Source: Paenibacillus apiarius
Lineage (GTDB): Bacteria > Bacillota > Bacilli > Paenibacillales > Paenibacillaceae
Direction of reading: 5' to 3'
Length of the DNA stretch: 64,000 nucleotides
NCBI RefSeq assembly: GCF_017052585.1
Contig: NZ_JAFFHZ010000002.1
Location: forward strand, 541,296 to 605,295
This document shows positions 44,379 through 53,600 of this stretch, piece after piece. The notes under the pieces were generated by a model, which saw only the letters and a list, made by a program, of their open reading frames with translations, was not told the origin of the DNA and did not search any database. The position numbers were made by a program, and so were the translations under genes. Every line of letters starts with the position of its first letter. The first letter of the stretch is position 1.

Positions 44379-45362
44379 TCAGCCCTGCTTTTCGTTCCAT
44401 TGATATAGCGCTTGCAGCGTCGGCAGGTTCAAAAATTCTTTTCGAATGCGGTACCCGCTCTGCTCTGACTCTTCATTGAACTGCTGCGCAATCCGCTTAT
44501 ATTCGCTTCGTTCGAACCGCTCGAACTGCGCGTATAAATGGTTGGCCATGGCCAGCATGCCCGAATAACGGATATTCATGGGCGTGAAGCCAGGTTCCTT
44601 GATTTCCTTGGCAATGTTGGATAATCTGCGATGAATGATATTTTTTTCCGCCTCATTAAAATGCTCTGTTCTCGTATGGGAAGATTTGATGACATAATTA
44701 TTGTCGACCAGCCATGCGGTCGGAGCTTTGATGTCGATGCTTGGATTTCCGTTTTTCTTCTCGTATTCACTTTCCCGCAGCGCCTTCACGCATAGATCAA
44801 TGCATTGCTCGCTAACGGCAATCATCCTGCGGTTGCCTTTATCGTCCAGCAGCGTCAGCTGCTTGTTCTCCACATCCACATCTTCATTCTTTAAATTAAG
44901 CAGCTCGCTATTCGCTACTCCCCGAACGCCATTGAACAACAAGCTGACAATGACGGCATCCTGAGCATTGACGCATTTTAAAATAATGGTATCGATTTCA
45001 TGCTCTGTCCAATATTTCTTAATCCCTTTGATGACGAACTGCTCTTTCCACTCTTGCGCCACCCCATCCAACGGATTGAGACCGCATGCCAGACCTTCTT
45101 CTATCGCCCAATCGATATATTTCGATATCCATGTCACGTTGGCTCGGCTTGAATATTCCGTCTTGGGCAAGTATAAGTAGAACAGGCGTCTCAGCTGCTC
45201 GCGATTAAAGTCATACAAATCTTTGTCCAGATCATGCTCGATCGTTTGAGACACTTTAAACAGCCTGGCTATAATTTTCTGGGTCCCTGCGGCGTACGCC
45301 TGCATGAATCTGCGCTTCGCTTCTTCATTGTAAAATTTATTTTCATACACGATATTGGCCAT
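44379..45362 (-). CDS. Degenerate tyrosine-recombinase-like protein, MrpR-type repressor candidate
   Basis: A 327-residue protein with an integrase-like layout: an N-terminal core-binding helical domain (about 10-110) and a C-terminal catalytic-fold domain (115-325). The first arginine box is recognisable (Arg147 in GVRGVANSELLNL), but the HxxR box reads MNIR (262-265), so the histidine is lost, and no clear nucleophilic tyrosine follows. Such inactive integrase-like proteins serve as lysogeny repressors in SPbeta-type phages (MrpR). Here it sits beside the divergent control region, fitting a repressor. Family assignment is by pattern only. Confidence 0.55.
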   Translation of the reverse strand: MANIVYENKFYNEEAKRRFMQAYAAGTQKIIARLFKVSQTIEHDLDKDLYDFNREQLRRLFYLYLPKTEYSSRANVTWISKYIDWAIEEGLACGLNPLDGVAQEWKEQFVIKGIKKYWTEHEIDTIILKCVNAQDAVIVSLLFNGVRGVANSELLNLKNEDVDVENKQLTLLDDKGNRRMIAVSEQCIDLCVKALRESEYEKKNGNPSIDIKAPTAWLVDNNYVIKSSHTRTEHFNEAEKNIIHRRLSNIAKEIKEPGFTPMNIRYSGMLAMANHLYAQFERFERSEYKRIAQQFNEESEQSGYRIRKEFLNLPTLQALYQWNEKQG

Positions 45363-45388
45363 TGCTCCACACCCCCTGCAAGCTGGAT

Positions 45389-46312
45389 TTACATCAACTC
45401 ATCAACCTTTTGCTCAAAAAACTGCTTGATTTGACGCTTTATTTTGTTGGAATTTACTTTTCCTTGCGCCGACATGACCTGCGCGCCGATGCTCTCAGCC
45501 ATATAATGCTTGACGAGCGTCTTGTCGAACCGGTTGACCGTATTGATCTGTCCAAGCAGAAATTGCGCCTCGCTCAGCGGATAATATTTAATCGCTACGT
45601 TCATGAACCCTTCATAATCCGGTTCTTCCTCCAGCACGTTCAATATCGCTTGGACGCGGTGCATCCCATCGATCAGATTGACGGTCGTTCCTTCATAAAT
45701 GGTTAAACTGCCATCCTCATATGCGATCTGATCATGGCCATCAACCAATATATTAATAAGCAGGGTATCCGCCTTATATTTCCCTTCCAGCATCAGGCGA
45801 GTAATATTTTTTACGCTTTTCAAATTGATATCCGCTTTTTCGGATACGGTGCCATCCTTCATCATTTTCTTCTTCGACAGCCGCTGCGCCTGCAGGTTAT
45901 ACGTAATCACCTTGGAGTTCCATAATCGTTGAATCTCTTGGTACGAGAGCATTGTGACAAAGTCTCTTCCCGACGGAGCCGCGAGCACCCCTTCCATCGT
46001 ATAGGGCAACGTTATGTCATCATTACTCTGGCGCATATATTTAGCAGCTTTAGTTAATTCACTCTTCTTGTAAAATCGAGCGGGAGCAGCCTGTTCGTAG
46101 CCGGTTACTTCGTACACGACCCGCATAAGCACACATAATTCCACTTCTGACAAGCTATGAATGACTTCATGCTTCGCCAAAATTTCAATGAACAAGCTTC
46201 TGGGAAAGCGATGTCTTTGTACTAATATGTTATCAATCTCTCTTTGTTGTTCTTTATTTTTAATAATGTCTGCAAATAAGGAAGGCAGCGCATCGAAAAG
46301 CTCCACTGTCAT
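45389..46312 (-). CDS. DGQHR-domain protein, DndB/ParB-like fold
   Basis: A 307-residue protein whose core reads VNLIDGMHRVQAI (DGMHR at 215-219), a version of the DGQHR signature found in DndB and related ParB/sulfiredoxin-fold proteins. LEGKYKADTLLINILVDG precedes it and a lysine-rich helix ends it. DndB is a repressor in DNA phosphorothioation systems, but no dnd genes occur here, so a regulatory role within the module is an inference. It is the first gene of the leftward unit and is 26 bases ahead of the recombinase-like gene. Confidence 0.6.
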   Translation of the reverse strand: MTVELFDALPSLFADIIKNKEQQREIDNILVQRHRFPRSLFIEILAKHEVIHSLSEVELCVLMRVVYEVTGYEQAAPARFYKKSELTKAAKYMRQSNDDITLPYTMEGVLAAPSGRDFVTMLSYQEIQRLWNSKVITYNLQAQRLSKKKMMKDGTVSEKADINLKSVKNITRLMLEGKYKADTLLINILVDGHDQIAYEDGSLTIYEGTTVNLIDGMHRVQAILNVLEEEPDYEGFMNVAIKYYPLSEAQFLLGQINTVNRFDKTLVKHYMAESIGAQVMSAQGKVNSNKIKRQIKQFFEQKVDELM

Positions 46313-46396
46313 GTATTCCTTCTCCCCTCAGGTCCACACTCTTCGTGGATATAATAGCATACGCTCATATAAGTGAGAACGATATATTTTCAAACG

Positions 46397-46410
46397 GGAA
46401 CATATGTTTG
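46397..46410 (+). promoter_or_regulatory. LexA/DinR box at the tail-operon promoter
   Basis: GGAACATATGTTTG matches 12 of 14 positions of CGAACRNRYGTTYC with an intact GAAC-N4-GTT core. It overlaps the -35 region of the rightward promoter and also lies between the two divergent units. Confidence 0.7.
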
Positions 46411-46436
46411 TATTTCGTGAAGTTATGCTGTAAAAT
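46408..46436 (+). promoter_or_regulatory. Promoter of the tail operon
   Basis: TTGTAT (46408-46413) and TAAAAT (46431-46436) are separated by exactly 17 bases, 35 bases before the first gene of the operon. The LexA box covers the -35 element. Confidence 0.6.
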
Positions 46437-46470
46437 GATTGTACGAAACGACTCCAGGAGGAGATTGAAC

Positions 46471-47736
46471 ATGGAAGAAAAATATGTAACGTACGATGTC
46501 AATAACGAGAGCTTAAAGGATTCATTCTATCAACTATTCCAGCAGCTGGACTATTCCTTGCAGTATGGCGGCGAACGCGCGGCATGGTGTGAAGAGGCGC
46601 TCCGCAGCCAGCCATGGCTCCAGAGCTATATTCTAACCGCCCCCTTTTCCCGCAAGCATATAAAAACAAATCATGATCATTTATCTGAACACGATGCATT
46701 CTCTGAGTACATAACGAAGCTGGCTGACTATATTTTGTTTGCCGATTTCCAGGACGAGCAGCACGAACAGCAGGTGCTTTCCGGCACATGCAATAACATA
46801 AAAGATGAATATCCTACGCTATCCAACCATAAAAAAACGACCAATACATATAGAGAAGCGTTCGCATTCGAGAATGTTCCCGAATCGAGACTGGCACTCC
46901 ATGAGCAAAGCATGAAAGAAATGTTGATGAAACGGAAGTCCGAAAAAAGACAGCAGGAAGATCGGAAGGTAACAAAAAAGGAAATCGAGCAATATGCGCC
47001 GCTCCAGCACATCATGGTCAATATTGATCATTTGGAGCAGCAGCTGCAGGCGGCAGCGAACGATAAACAGCCATTGAACGAGATTAAAGCGCGGAAATGG
47101 AGAAAGCTGCTCGGTGAACTGAAGTACGAGCTATTTATTGTCAGAGAACAGCTGCGCGGCGTTTTTTCATTCGGCTCAAGCGGCTCCCCCGTCTATGTGT
47201 GGGATGAAGATACCGGTTATTTTGACGAAGACCGTTATATTTCCGTAAGCGAGAATCACATTGATCTTAAAAAGGGCGAACATATGGAAGGCATCATGCT
47301 TCATTATTTCGAATTGAGCTCCAAATATTTCGGCCGCGTAGATGAAGACTTGCATGAGATTCTAAGAGAATTCAAGGAATTAGCTGCCACTGCGAGCTTA
47401 AAGCCAAAGGAAAGAGATGTTCTGAACATCCTGCTGCAGCAAGATGGCGCATATCGAATGGACATGTCCTACATCGATCAGGAAAAGACAAATGACATTT
47501 TAACGGATGACAAGCTGACCGATCATGAAAAGCGGTGTAAAATGATGACCTTCACGATAAATCCGAAGACGGAAATCATCAGACGCGCCACCGAGCATGT
47601 GCAGCACACCTATTCCCATAAAGCCAATATGCGGCAGGTCAAACGAATGGTGAAAAGCATATCTGACAAGCTTTCGAAAACCTATTGCGTCTCGCATAAC
47701 ATCTACATAAAAGAACGCATCCCGAAACATTTTTGA
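46471..47736 (+). CDS. Unknown 421-residue protein opening the tail operon
   Basis: A soluble, largely helical and charged protein; the start is an ATG with AGGAGGAG upstream. A Lys/Glu-rich coiled segment lies near residues 155-200. A later segment, LKPKERDVLNILLQQ (about 313-327), vaguely resembles a sigma region 4 or LuxR-type helix, and the basic C-terminus (ANMRQVKRMVKSI) could bind nucleic acid. As the first gene behind the SOS promoter it could be an activator or an early assembly factor. No family is recognised, and it shows no terminase, portal or capsid motif. Confidence 0.7.
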   Translation: MEEKYVTYDVNNESLKDSFYQLFQQLDYSLQYGGERAAWCEEALRSQPWLQSYILTAPFSRKHIKTNHDHLSEHDAFSEYITKLADYILFADFQDEQHEQQVLSGTCNNIKDEYPTLSNHKKTTNTYREAFAFENVPESRLALHEQSMKEMLMKRKSEKRQQEDRKVTKKEIEQYAPLQHIMVNIDHLEQQLQAAANDKQPLNEIKARKWRKLLGELKYELFIVREQLRGVFSFGSSGSPVYVWDEDTGYFDEDRYISVSENHIDLKKGEHMEGIMLHYFELSSKYFGRVDEDLHEILREFKELAATASLKPKERDVLNILLQQDGAYRMDMSYIDQEKTNDILTDDKLTDHEKRCKMMTFTINPKTEIIRRATEHVQHTYSHKANMRQVKRMVKSISDKLSKTYCVSHNIYIKERIPKHF

Positions 47737-47938
47737 ACGAAAGTGGTCAATTTTCCTCCAATGCCTCTATATATAGGTGAGAGGATGAGAGAGAAGCAGC
47801 AAACGGTTATTAAAAATAAAAAATGCATAAAAATATTTCTTCTGAAAGGAGTGGTGCGCAATGAACTTGATTGTATAAAAATGACTGCTATGACTATGAG
47901 CTATGAATTACATAATAAGCATTCATTGAGGGATCGGC

Positions 47939-48661
47939 ATGCATATGAACCGGCTGGAAGCTTTTCTCGGAAGACCCGTGTCATTGGATAATGGAATTCG
48001 CCTCTACTCTCCTCTAATTGATGACATTGCCGAGATCGGCGAGCATAATTATTACATTTATCTTCTGTTTTGCTCTTTTGATAAAGAGAAAATTTTCAAA
48101 GATGTGTTCCGCATCGATGATGACCGATATTCTCTGATCGAATCTGCTGATGACTATGAATTGTTGACGCTTGAAGAGACAACGAAGACCTATCTGTGCA
48201 AGGCCCTATCCTTCTTTATACAGGATGACGTGCAGTTCGATGGCGCAACGCGGCAATTTGTTGTTGATGGCAAGCCATTTGTTACGAAGGAAAATTACCG
48301 CTTCTGTTCCCGTGTCATCCAAGAGCTGAATGGTCAGATCAGCGAAGCCAAAGCCGAATTAAAACCAAAAAATAATAAAGCTAAAATCATGTTCGAGAAG
48401 TTGAAACGGGCCAGAAGCAAATACAATGATGCGGAGCAAAATGCCTTGGAGCTGAAAGACATTTTGTCCATCCTCTGCAGTGCGGAGGGCAACGATATCA
48501 ACGTATTTAATGTCGGCAAGCTGACTGTATATCAAGCGTATGAGCAGTTTGAACGAATCGGTCTGAAGGAAAGCCACAACCGAATGCTGCCCGTCTGGGC
48601 GAATGGCTACATGAAGGAAACGGATCAATTGCCTGAATGGATCGTAAAAAGCAAATTATAG
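47939..48661 (+). CDS. Unknown 240-residue protein upstream of the tail tube gene
   Basis: A protein starting MHMNRLEAFLGRPVSLDNGIRLYSP, with an ordered, acidic N-terminal half and a lysine-rich helical middle (about 140-185). The start is fixed by an in-frame stop four codons upstream, with GAGGG at 6 bases. It lies 39 bases before the tail tube gene. In phage gene order this is the place of tail completion or connector proteins, but no family is recognised. It could also be an assembly regulator. Confidence 0.7.
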   Translation: MHMNRLEAFLGRPVSLDNGIRLYSPLIDDIAEIGEHNYYIYLLFCSFDKEKIFKDVFRIDDDRYSLIESADDYELLTLEETTKTYLCKALSFFIQDDVQFDGATRQFVVDGKPFVTKENYRFCSRVIQELNGQISEAKAELKPKNNKAKIMFEKLKRARSKYNDAEQNALELKDILSILCSAEGNDINVFNVGKLTVYQAYEQFERIGLKESHNRMLPVWANGYMKETDQLPEWIVKSKL

Positions 48662-48700
48662 TTTTGATATGAAAACAGATATTTTAGGAGGATTTATGTT

Positions 48701-49471
48701 ATGACATTAGGAAAATATGGTTCCCGCGAAATTTTGGATACGCAAATTATGGATTACGCTACGAATACGCCGATCTTATATATGGACTACGCTACGTCCG
48801 CGCAAAATGAATGGACGGGTGAAACGGTATACGCTCGCGGCGGCAGCGGCAACCCGCGCCGGATTGCCTGGAATGGCGATAAAGGCGCAACGCTTACGCT
48901 GGAGACTCAGATCTTTACGATGCAGCATCTCGCCTTGCTCGCAGGCGATGAAATTACGAATGGCCCGCAAAGCATCTACAAGCGAGAAATCGTGCGTGTG
49001 GAAAGCGACGGCTCGGACGGCAAGAAAATCAAGCTCAGCAAAACTCCGGTGGGCGGAGATAAAGCAGTTAGTGTATTCGAGTTCACGAATGGCGTGACAG
49101 GCGCTCCTCAGGACGTGGCATCGGTTAGCGCCGCCGAGGTGAAGCTGGCTGACAAGGCAACCGTTGCCATCGGTCAAGAAGTAGAAGTGTATTACCAATT
49201 TCAAGCGGCGTCCGCCCATAAATTGTCCTTCAACGCGAAGTCGTTCCCGAAATACGTGAAAATCGTCGGCGACACGCTCTATGCGGACGAAGTGAGCGGC
49301 GAAATGGTTCCGATGCAGATGACTTATTACAAGGCGAAGCTGCAGCCGAACTTCACGCTGACGATGAGCCCTACCGGCGATCCAAGCTCGCTGTCGCTCG
49401 TGTTCGATATTTTCCCTGCGAAGGTCAATGGCGTGGACACGCTGGCGGACATGGTCATTTACGAGGATTAA
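48701..49471 (+). CDS. Putative phage major tail (tube) protein
   Basis: A 256-residue, beta-rich protein without signal peptide. The segment YARGGSGNPRRIAWNGDKGATLTLETQIF followed by LALLAGDEI (read in parts) resembles the tail tube/structural proteins of Bacillus phages, in which an R-G-G-x-G-N turn precedes strands of the tube barrel. The strong AGGAGG site and the terminator downstream fit a highly expressed structural gene. No sheath gene lies beside it, so the tail is non-contractile. Assignment rests on pattern and gene order. Confidence 0.65.
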   Translation: MTLGKYGSREILDTQIMDYATNTPILYMDYATSAQNEWTGETVYARGGSGNPRRIAWNGDKGATLTLETQIFTMQHLALLAGDEITNGPQSIYKREIVRVESDGSDGKKIKLSKTPVGGDKAVSVFEFTNGVTGAPQDVASVSAAEVKLADKATVAIGQEVEVYYQFQAASAHKLSFNAKSFPKYVKIVGDTLYADEVSGEMVPMQMTYYKAKLQPNFTLTMSPTGDPSSLSLVFDIFPAKVNGVDTLADMVIYED

Positions 49472-49501
49472 TCGGCACTGCGGCTTCAGGAGGCAGCTCG
49501 A

Positions 49502-49629
49502 CTGGAGCGGCCTGAAAGGCGACGCGTTGGAGCAGCCCAAGAGGTGGAACTGCTGGAGCGGCCTAAGAGGCGGATTCATTGGAGCAGCCTAGAAGGCGGC
49601 CCGTTGGAGCAGTCCAGGAGACGGATCCA
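49502..49629 (+). repeat. 25-26 bp degenerate tandem repeat, five units
   Basis: TGGAGC recurs at 49502, 49527, 49553, 49579 and 49604, and TGGA at 49630, each followed by (A/G)G(C/T)CC-type and AGGCGG-type blocks. Spacing of 25-26 bases is not a multiple of three and no gene spans it. It begins 30 bases after the tail tube stop. There are no unique spacers, so it is not a CRISPR array. The stretch 49630-49897 shows no gene. Confidence 0.8.
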
Positions 49630-49897
49630 CTGGAAAATGTGCAGCAGAAAGTTGGGTTCTCGCGGCTAAGCGGCCTGTTGAGTGGATTTGATCCAATAGA
49701 TTTGGCTACCTAGCAGCGAAAATTGCGCAATAAATGCAAAAGCATTAAATCGCATTGGACATATTCCAATCGAGCTTAATCTTAAGCGGTCTCCATCCTG
49801 CCTTCACTGCACAGAATCCAATGGATGTCGCATTGGGGGGAAAGATTGGAGGCGTTCGTTCCGCTCCCGTCCCAGCTGAATCCGTTTCGCTTTTATT

Positions 49898-49930
49898 TAG
49901 GGGAGTAACCATACTCCCCTATTTCATTTT
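49898..49930 (+). terminator. Intrinsic terminator between tail tube and chaperone genes
   Basis: TAGGGGAGTA and TACTCCCCTA form a perfect 10-bp stem around a 4-base loop, followed by TTTCATTTT. It ends part of the tail tube transcript 20 bases before the next gene, so downstream genes receive less message. Confidence 0.85.
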
Positions 49931-49949
49931 AATAAGGAGGAAAACCGAC

Positions 49950-50432
49950 ATGACACAACTCAAAAACCTCACCTTAACCCAGGTAAAAAAAGAAACCAAT
50001 GAAAAATACAAACCTAAAAAGCAAGTCGTGTTCGACAACAAAACGAAGGTCGATGTCGAGACCGTATTTCGCCCCTCACGGAAAAACAAGCTCAAAGCAG
50101 AGCTATTGCACATCTTGACCGAGGCATTGACGGCCAACCAGCCTTTTGACGCCGGCCTGATTTTGGGCATCGAAACGATGCTGGCGATCAAGTACTTCAC
50201 GTCGCTGAAGACAGATGCCGCGACCTTCGGCCAATATATGGAGATGCTCCATCTGCTCAATGATGGCGGCTATACCGAACCGATTTTGGATGCGTTTGAC
50301 GCGGATGAGCTGCACAAGCTGTTCGAGGAATTGGATGCCGCTCTCGGCGTATTCAACCAAGCGATCGATCGGGAGCTTGAAAAATGGAACAGCGAATACG
50401 CAGACACGGAAAAACATACAGAGACCGCTTAG
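49950..50432 (+). CDS. Putative tail assembly chaperone
   Basis: A 160-residue, acidic, helical protein lying between tail tube and tape measure genes, the usual place of the G-type tail assembly chaperone. It starts at an ATG with AAGGAGG upstream; a longer frame is rejected. Motifs: a basic N-terminus (about 10-50) and a helical domain with Asp/Glu/Leu-rich end. Function is inferred from position and size. Confidence 0.6.
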   Translation: MTQLKNLTLTQVKKETNEKYKPKKQVVFDNKTKVDVETVFRPSRKNKLKAELLHILTEALTANQPFDAGLILGIETMLAIKYFTSLKTDAATFGQYMEMLHLLNDGGYTEPILDAFDADELHKLFEELDAALGVFNQAIDRELEKWNSEYADTEKHTETA

Positions 50433-50449
50433 TAAAGGAGTGAACGTTC

Positions 50450-50611
50450 ATGCCTAAATATGAATTGTCGGACAACATCGTCAGCAACATTTTGCAATTT
50501 CTGAACCGGACGCCGGTCGAGGGCTTCGCGCAGCAGGATGCGATGTATGAAATCCGCTACCTGCTCTCCCACCCCATCGCGGAGGAGCAAAACACCCAAG
50601 AAAGTGAATGA
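50450..50611 (+). CDS. Small 53-residue protein, possible second tail chaperone
   Basis: An ORF starting MPKYELSDNIVSNIL and ending EEQNTQESE, with AAAGGAGTG at good spacing. It lies 17 bases after the chaperone and 51 before the tape measure gene. It is in the -1 frame relative to the chaperone, as T-type chaperone partners often are, but a stop at 50441-50443 separates them, so it is a separate gene rather than a frameshift extension. Confidence 0.6.
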   Translation: MPKYELSDNIVSNILQFLNRTPVEGFAQQDAMYEIRYLLSHPIAEEQNTQESE

Positions 50612-50662
50612 GCATACTGCCGAATGCGCATGCGCTCATCATGAAGGAAAGGAGTGGAAGCC

Positions 50663-53600
50663 ATGAAAAACGATGTAACCCTGCTGACCGGTTCCTTGAA
50701 TATTACGAAGACCGTTGAAGAGATCAATAAGGCAATCAAAAAGATCGAGAAGCATCCCAAGCTTAGCAAAGTAAAACTAAGTGTTGATTTTGATCAGAAG
50801 TATACGAAAAGTGTAAATGTAATGCTTTCATCCGGGCAACAGATAATAAAACAATATGAGCTGCAAAAGAAACTCATTGAAGAAATCATAGCCAAAAATT
50901 TCTCGCTTGGTGAGGCAATCAATAAAGTCACACAAAGAATACGCGCAAGTATAGACAGCTCTGTTCAAGCCACAAAACATATAAATGATAGAAAAACAGC
51001 AATCCTCCAAGAAAGCGATGCTATCCTAACCCTAATTCGTAATATGGAGAGGTTCGAAGAAAAGCAACAAGATTTAATTCGTGTACAGTCGGCCAACGAA
51101 ATGGGGAGTAACGAAGCAACTACAACGAGTGTTGAATCCGCAGCCCACACGAAGGCAAGCCCTGTATCCAATCCGTTTGTAAAAACAGCCAGCGATTTTT
51201 TTAACGGCTTGGGAACTGATGCTGCAAAAAGACTTTTTGATGATTCTATGGTCAAAGCATTTGCTGATGCTGGGAGAAACATAAGGGCACTCTCGTTTTT
51301 TACTGAACTTTATACCAACTCAACTCTTAAAGCAAAAATAGCTCTAATTGGATTACAATCTGTTCTAAGCATTGGGTTATCAACTGCTATTGGCTTAGCA
51401 GTGAGTGGTCTAACCTCTTTATACAATAAATACGAAGAAGAAAAACAGAAGCAAATCGAATTAGAAAAACAAACGAGACAGACCACCAAGTTATGGACAG
51501 CCCATAAAGACGAAATTTTAGAGCTTGTCAATACCTACAATTCTCTTCAAGCTGTAACCAACAATGGGCAAGTGTTCGCCAATTATGAACAGGAACAGTC
51601 TTATTTGACTGTAATTGAGCGATTGTCCACTCTAATGCCGGGTCTAGTAGCATCCATTGATGATAAAGGTCAAAAGCATTTAAAAAATACAGATGCCATT
51701 GAAAGAGAAATTGAAGGAACAGAAAAATTATCCAAGGCTCAATTGCAGTTAAATGTTAATTCTGCAAAAGACAGATATCGTAACATTATTGATGAAATCT
51801 CGTCATTTAATGATGAGATCGACAGTATACGCAGTCAACAAGGCTCGTTTAATTCCCAAAAAATTAAACTTTTAGCGGATAGTAGTAATAACAAAGAACT
51901 TTACACTGAAATACAACGCCAAATAAATGTTGAAAGTAATCAACTAGAAGTACAGTCAGTAGATATACAAAACAAAATTGCTAACAGGTACAGCCAATTA
52001 AGAGATGAGATTGCATCAACTATTGAAGACAGTTTACAACTAAAAAATATCAGCATCAAACCAGAATCGTTAAAAGAACTCCGCAATCTCATTGATTCAT
52101 TTGATTCAGATTTTTTAAAAGATTCCGGTAGTGTTGACGAGTTGACTAAGAGCCTTTCTTCCTTGGCAAATATTATGTCGGACGGTATTACTTCCCCTGA
52201 AGAAGTAGAGAGATTCAACCAAATCAAAGATTTGTACAAATTATCCGATGTGCAATTACAAAATCTTACAGACACCTTTGATGCTGCCAAAGTTAAGGCG
52301 AAAGAGCAAGCTGAGAGTGTGGAACGAAACGCCAAAACTATGGAGCAACTTGCTGGTGAAATAAATAAGACAGTATCTTCAATGAATACTTTATCGGATG
52401 CATACTGGAAAATAAATCAAGGCGAGCAGTTGTCTGCTAATACAATCCTTCAGTTAATTAAAGATTACCCTCAACTAGCGCAACATCTTGCAGAAACAAA
52501 TGATTTAACTTTTAAAAGGGGAGATTTACTAAAAGAGGTTGCCGATGCAAATCGAAAGCTCATGCTTCAAGAGCTTGAGAATGAAGAGAAAAGTGTTCGA
52601 AGCTCATGGAATCAGCTCGAATCCAAAAGAAAAATGTATGAGCAGTTCTACAATCAAATCGGCGCTATCACTCCTCATGCTGAACAGTTAGGCAGCATGA
52701 TATTTGGGGAAGAAGCTAAGGCTAAGCACGCAGAATTGAAAAAGAGGCTCGAACAAATTGCGGCTTCAAAAAAAGTGCTGAGTAAACCAATTGACTTCTT
52801 CTTTTCAAGCAGCGCTCCTACTGGTAAAACCCCAAGCTCGACAAGTGGCTCTAAAGAAAAAGCTCCTTATGTTCCTAACTTAAAGTTGAACAAGTTTGAG
52901 GAAGAGGTTGAAAAAGCCAACAAAGCTTTAGAGTTAAATAACCAAGCCATTCAAGAAGGTATCGCTTCTGGTAAAGAGTATGACAACTTACTAGAGAAGA
53001 GAATTGAAAAATATCATAACCTAATCCAAGCCCTTGAGAATTTAAAGAAATCTCAGGTGAATGATAGGTCATTACTAGAGAAAAAACTAACTAAAGTTGG
53101 ACTAGTCAAGAATGGTGAAGTTATCGATAATGTCACCGAAAAACTGGGTTCAATGGCTAAAAACGAATATACAACTAAAGGAACGGGAAAAAATAAAAGG
53201 TCAAATCTGACCTACGGATATTCAGTTAATCAACTAGAAAAGTTCGTAGAAGAATTCCTTTCCTTAACGAAAAAACTTGATGATACTGATGTAAAACTAA
53301 ATGGGTCTGTCATAAACCTTGCTGAATCCTACAAGGATAATTTGGAACGTCTTCAGAACACCAGCGAAAATAAACAAGCCAAGTCCAAGCATAAAATTGC
53401 CATGCTGGGTGAAATCAACACCACGGAAGAAAAAGAGCTGTTGGCTACGTATACGGAAGAGATTGTCCAGAACATCGTCAACGAACGAAAGCAAATCAAT
53501 GATGAAATCTATAAAACCCAGCAATTTATCCGAAGCGGCAAGTCTACGGACGCCCAGAAACGGGCTGCGGAAATATACCTCAAGACTTTGCTGGATGCTC

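Noticed and set aside
44379..45362. Functional phage integrase with attachment sites
   Set aside because: Catalytic residues are missing, and no tRNA gene or direct-repeat pair marking att sites was found in the window.
45389..46312. DNA phosphorothioation (dnd) or phage-defence locus
   Set aside because: Only the DGQHR signature is present; no DndA/C/D/E, restriction or nuclease partner lies nearby.
47743..47991. Basic 68-82 residue ORF between the 421- and 240-residue genes
   Set aside because: It overlaps the start of the better-supported 240-residue gene, has only a weak GGTGAGAGG site, and lacks recognisable features.
49502..49629. CRISPR array
   Set aside because: Units of 25-26 bases follow each other directly with gradual divergence; there are no unique spacers and no cas genes.
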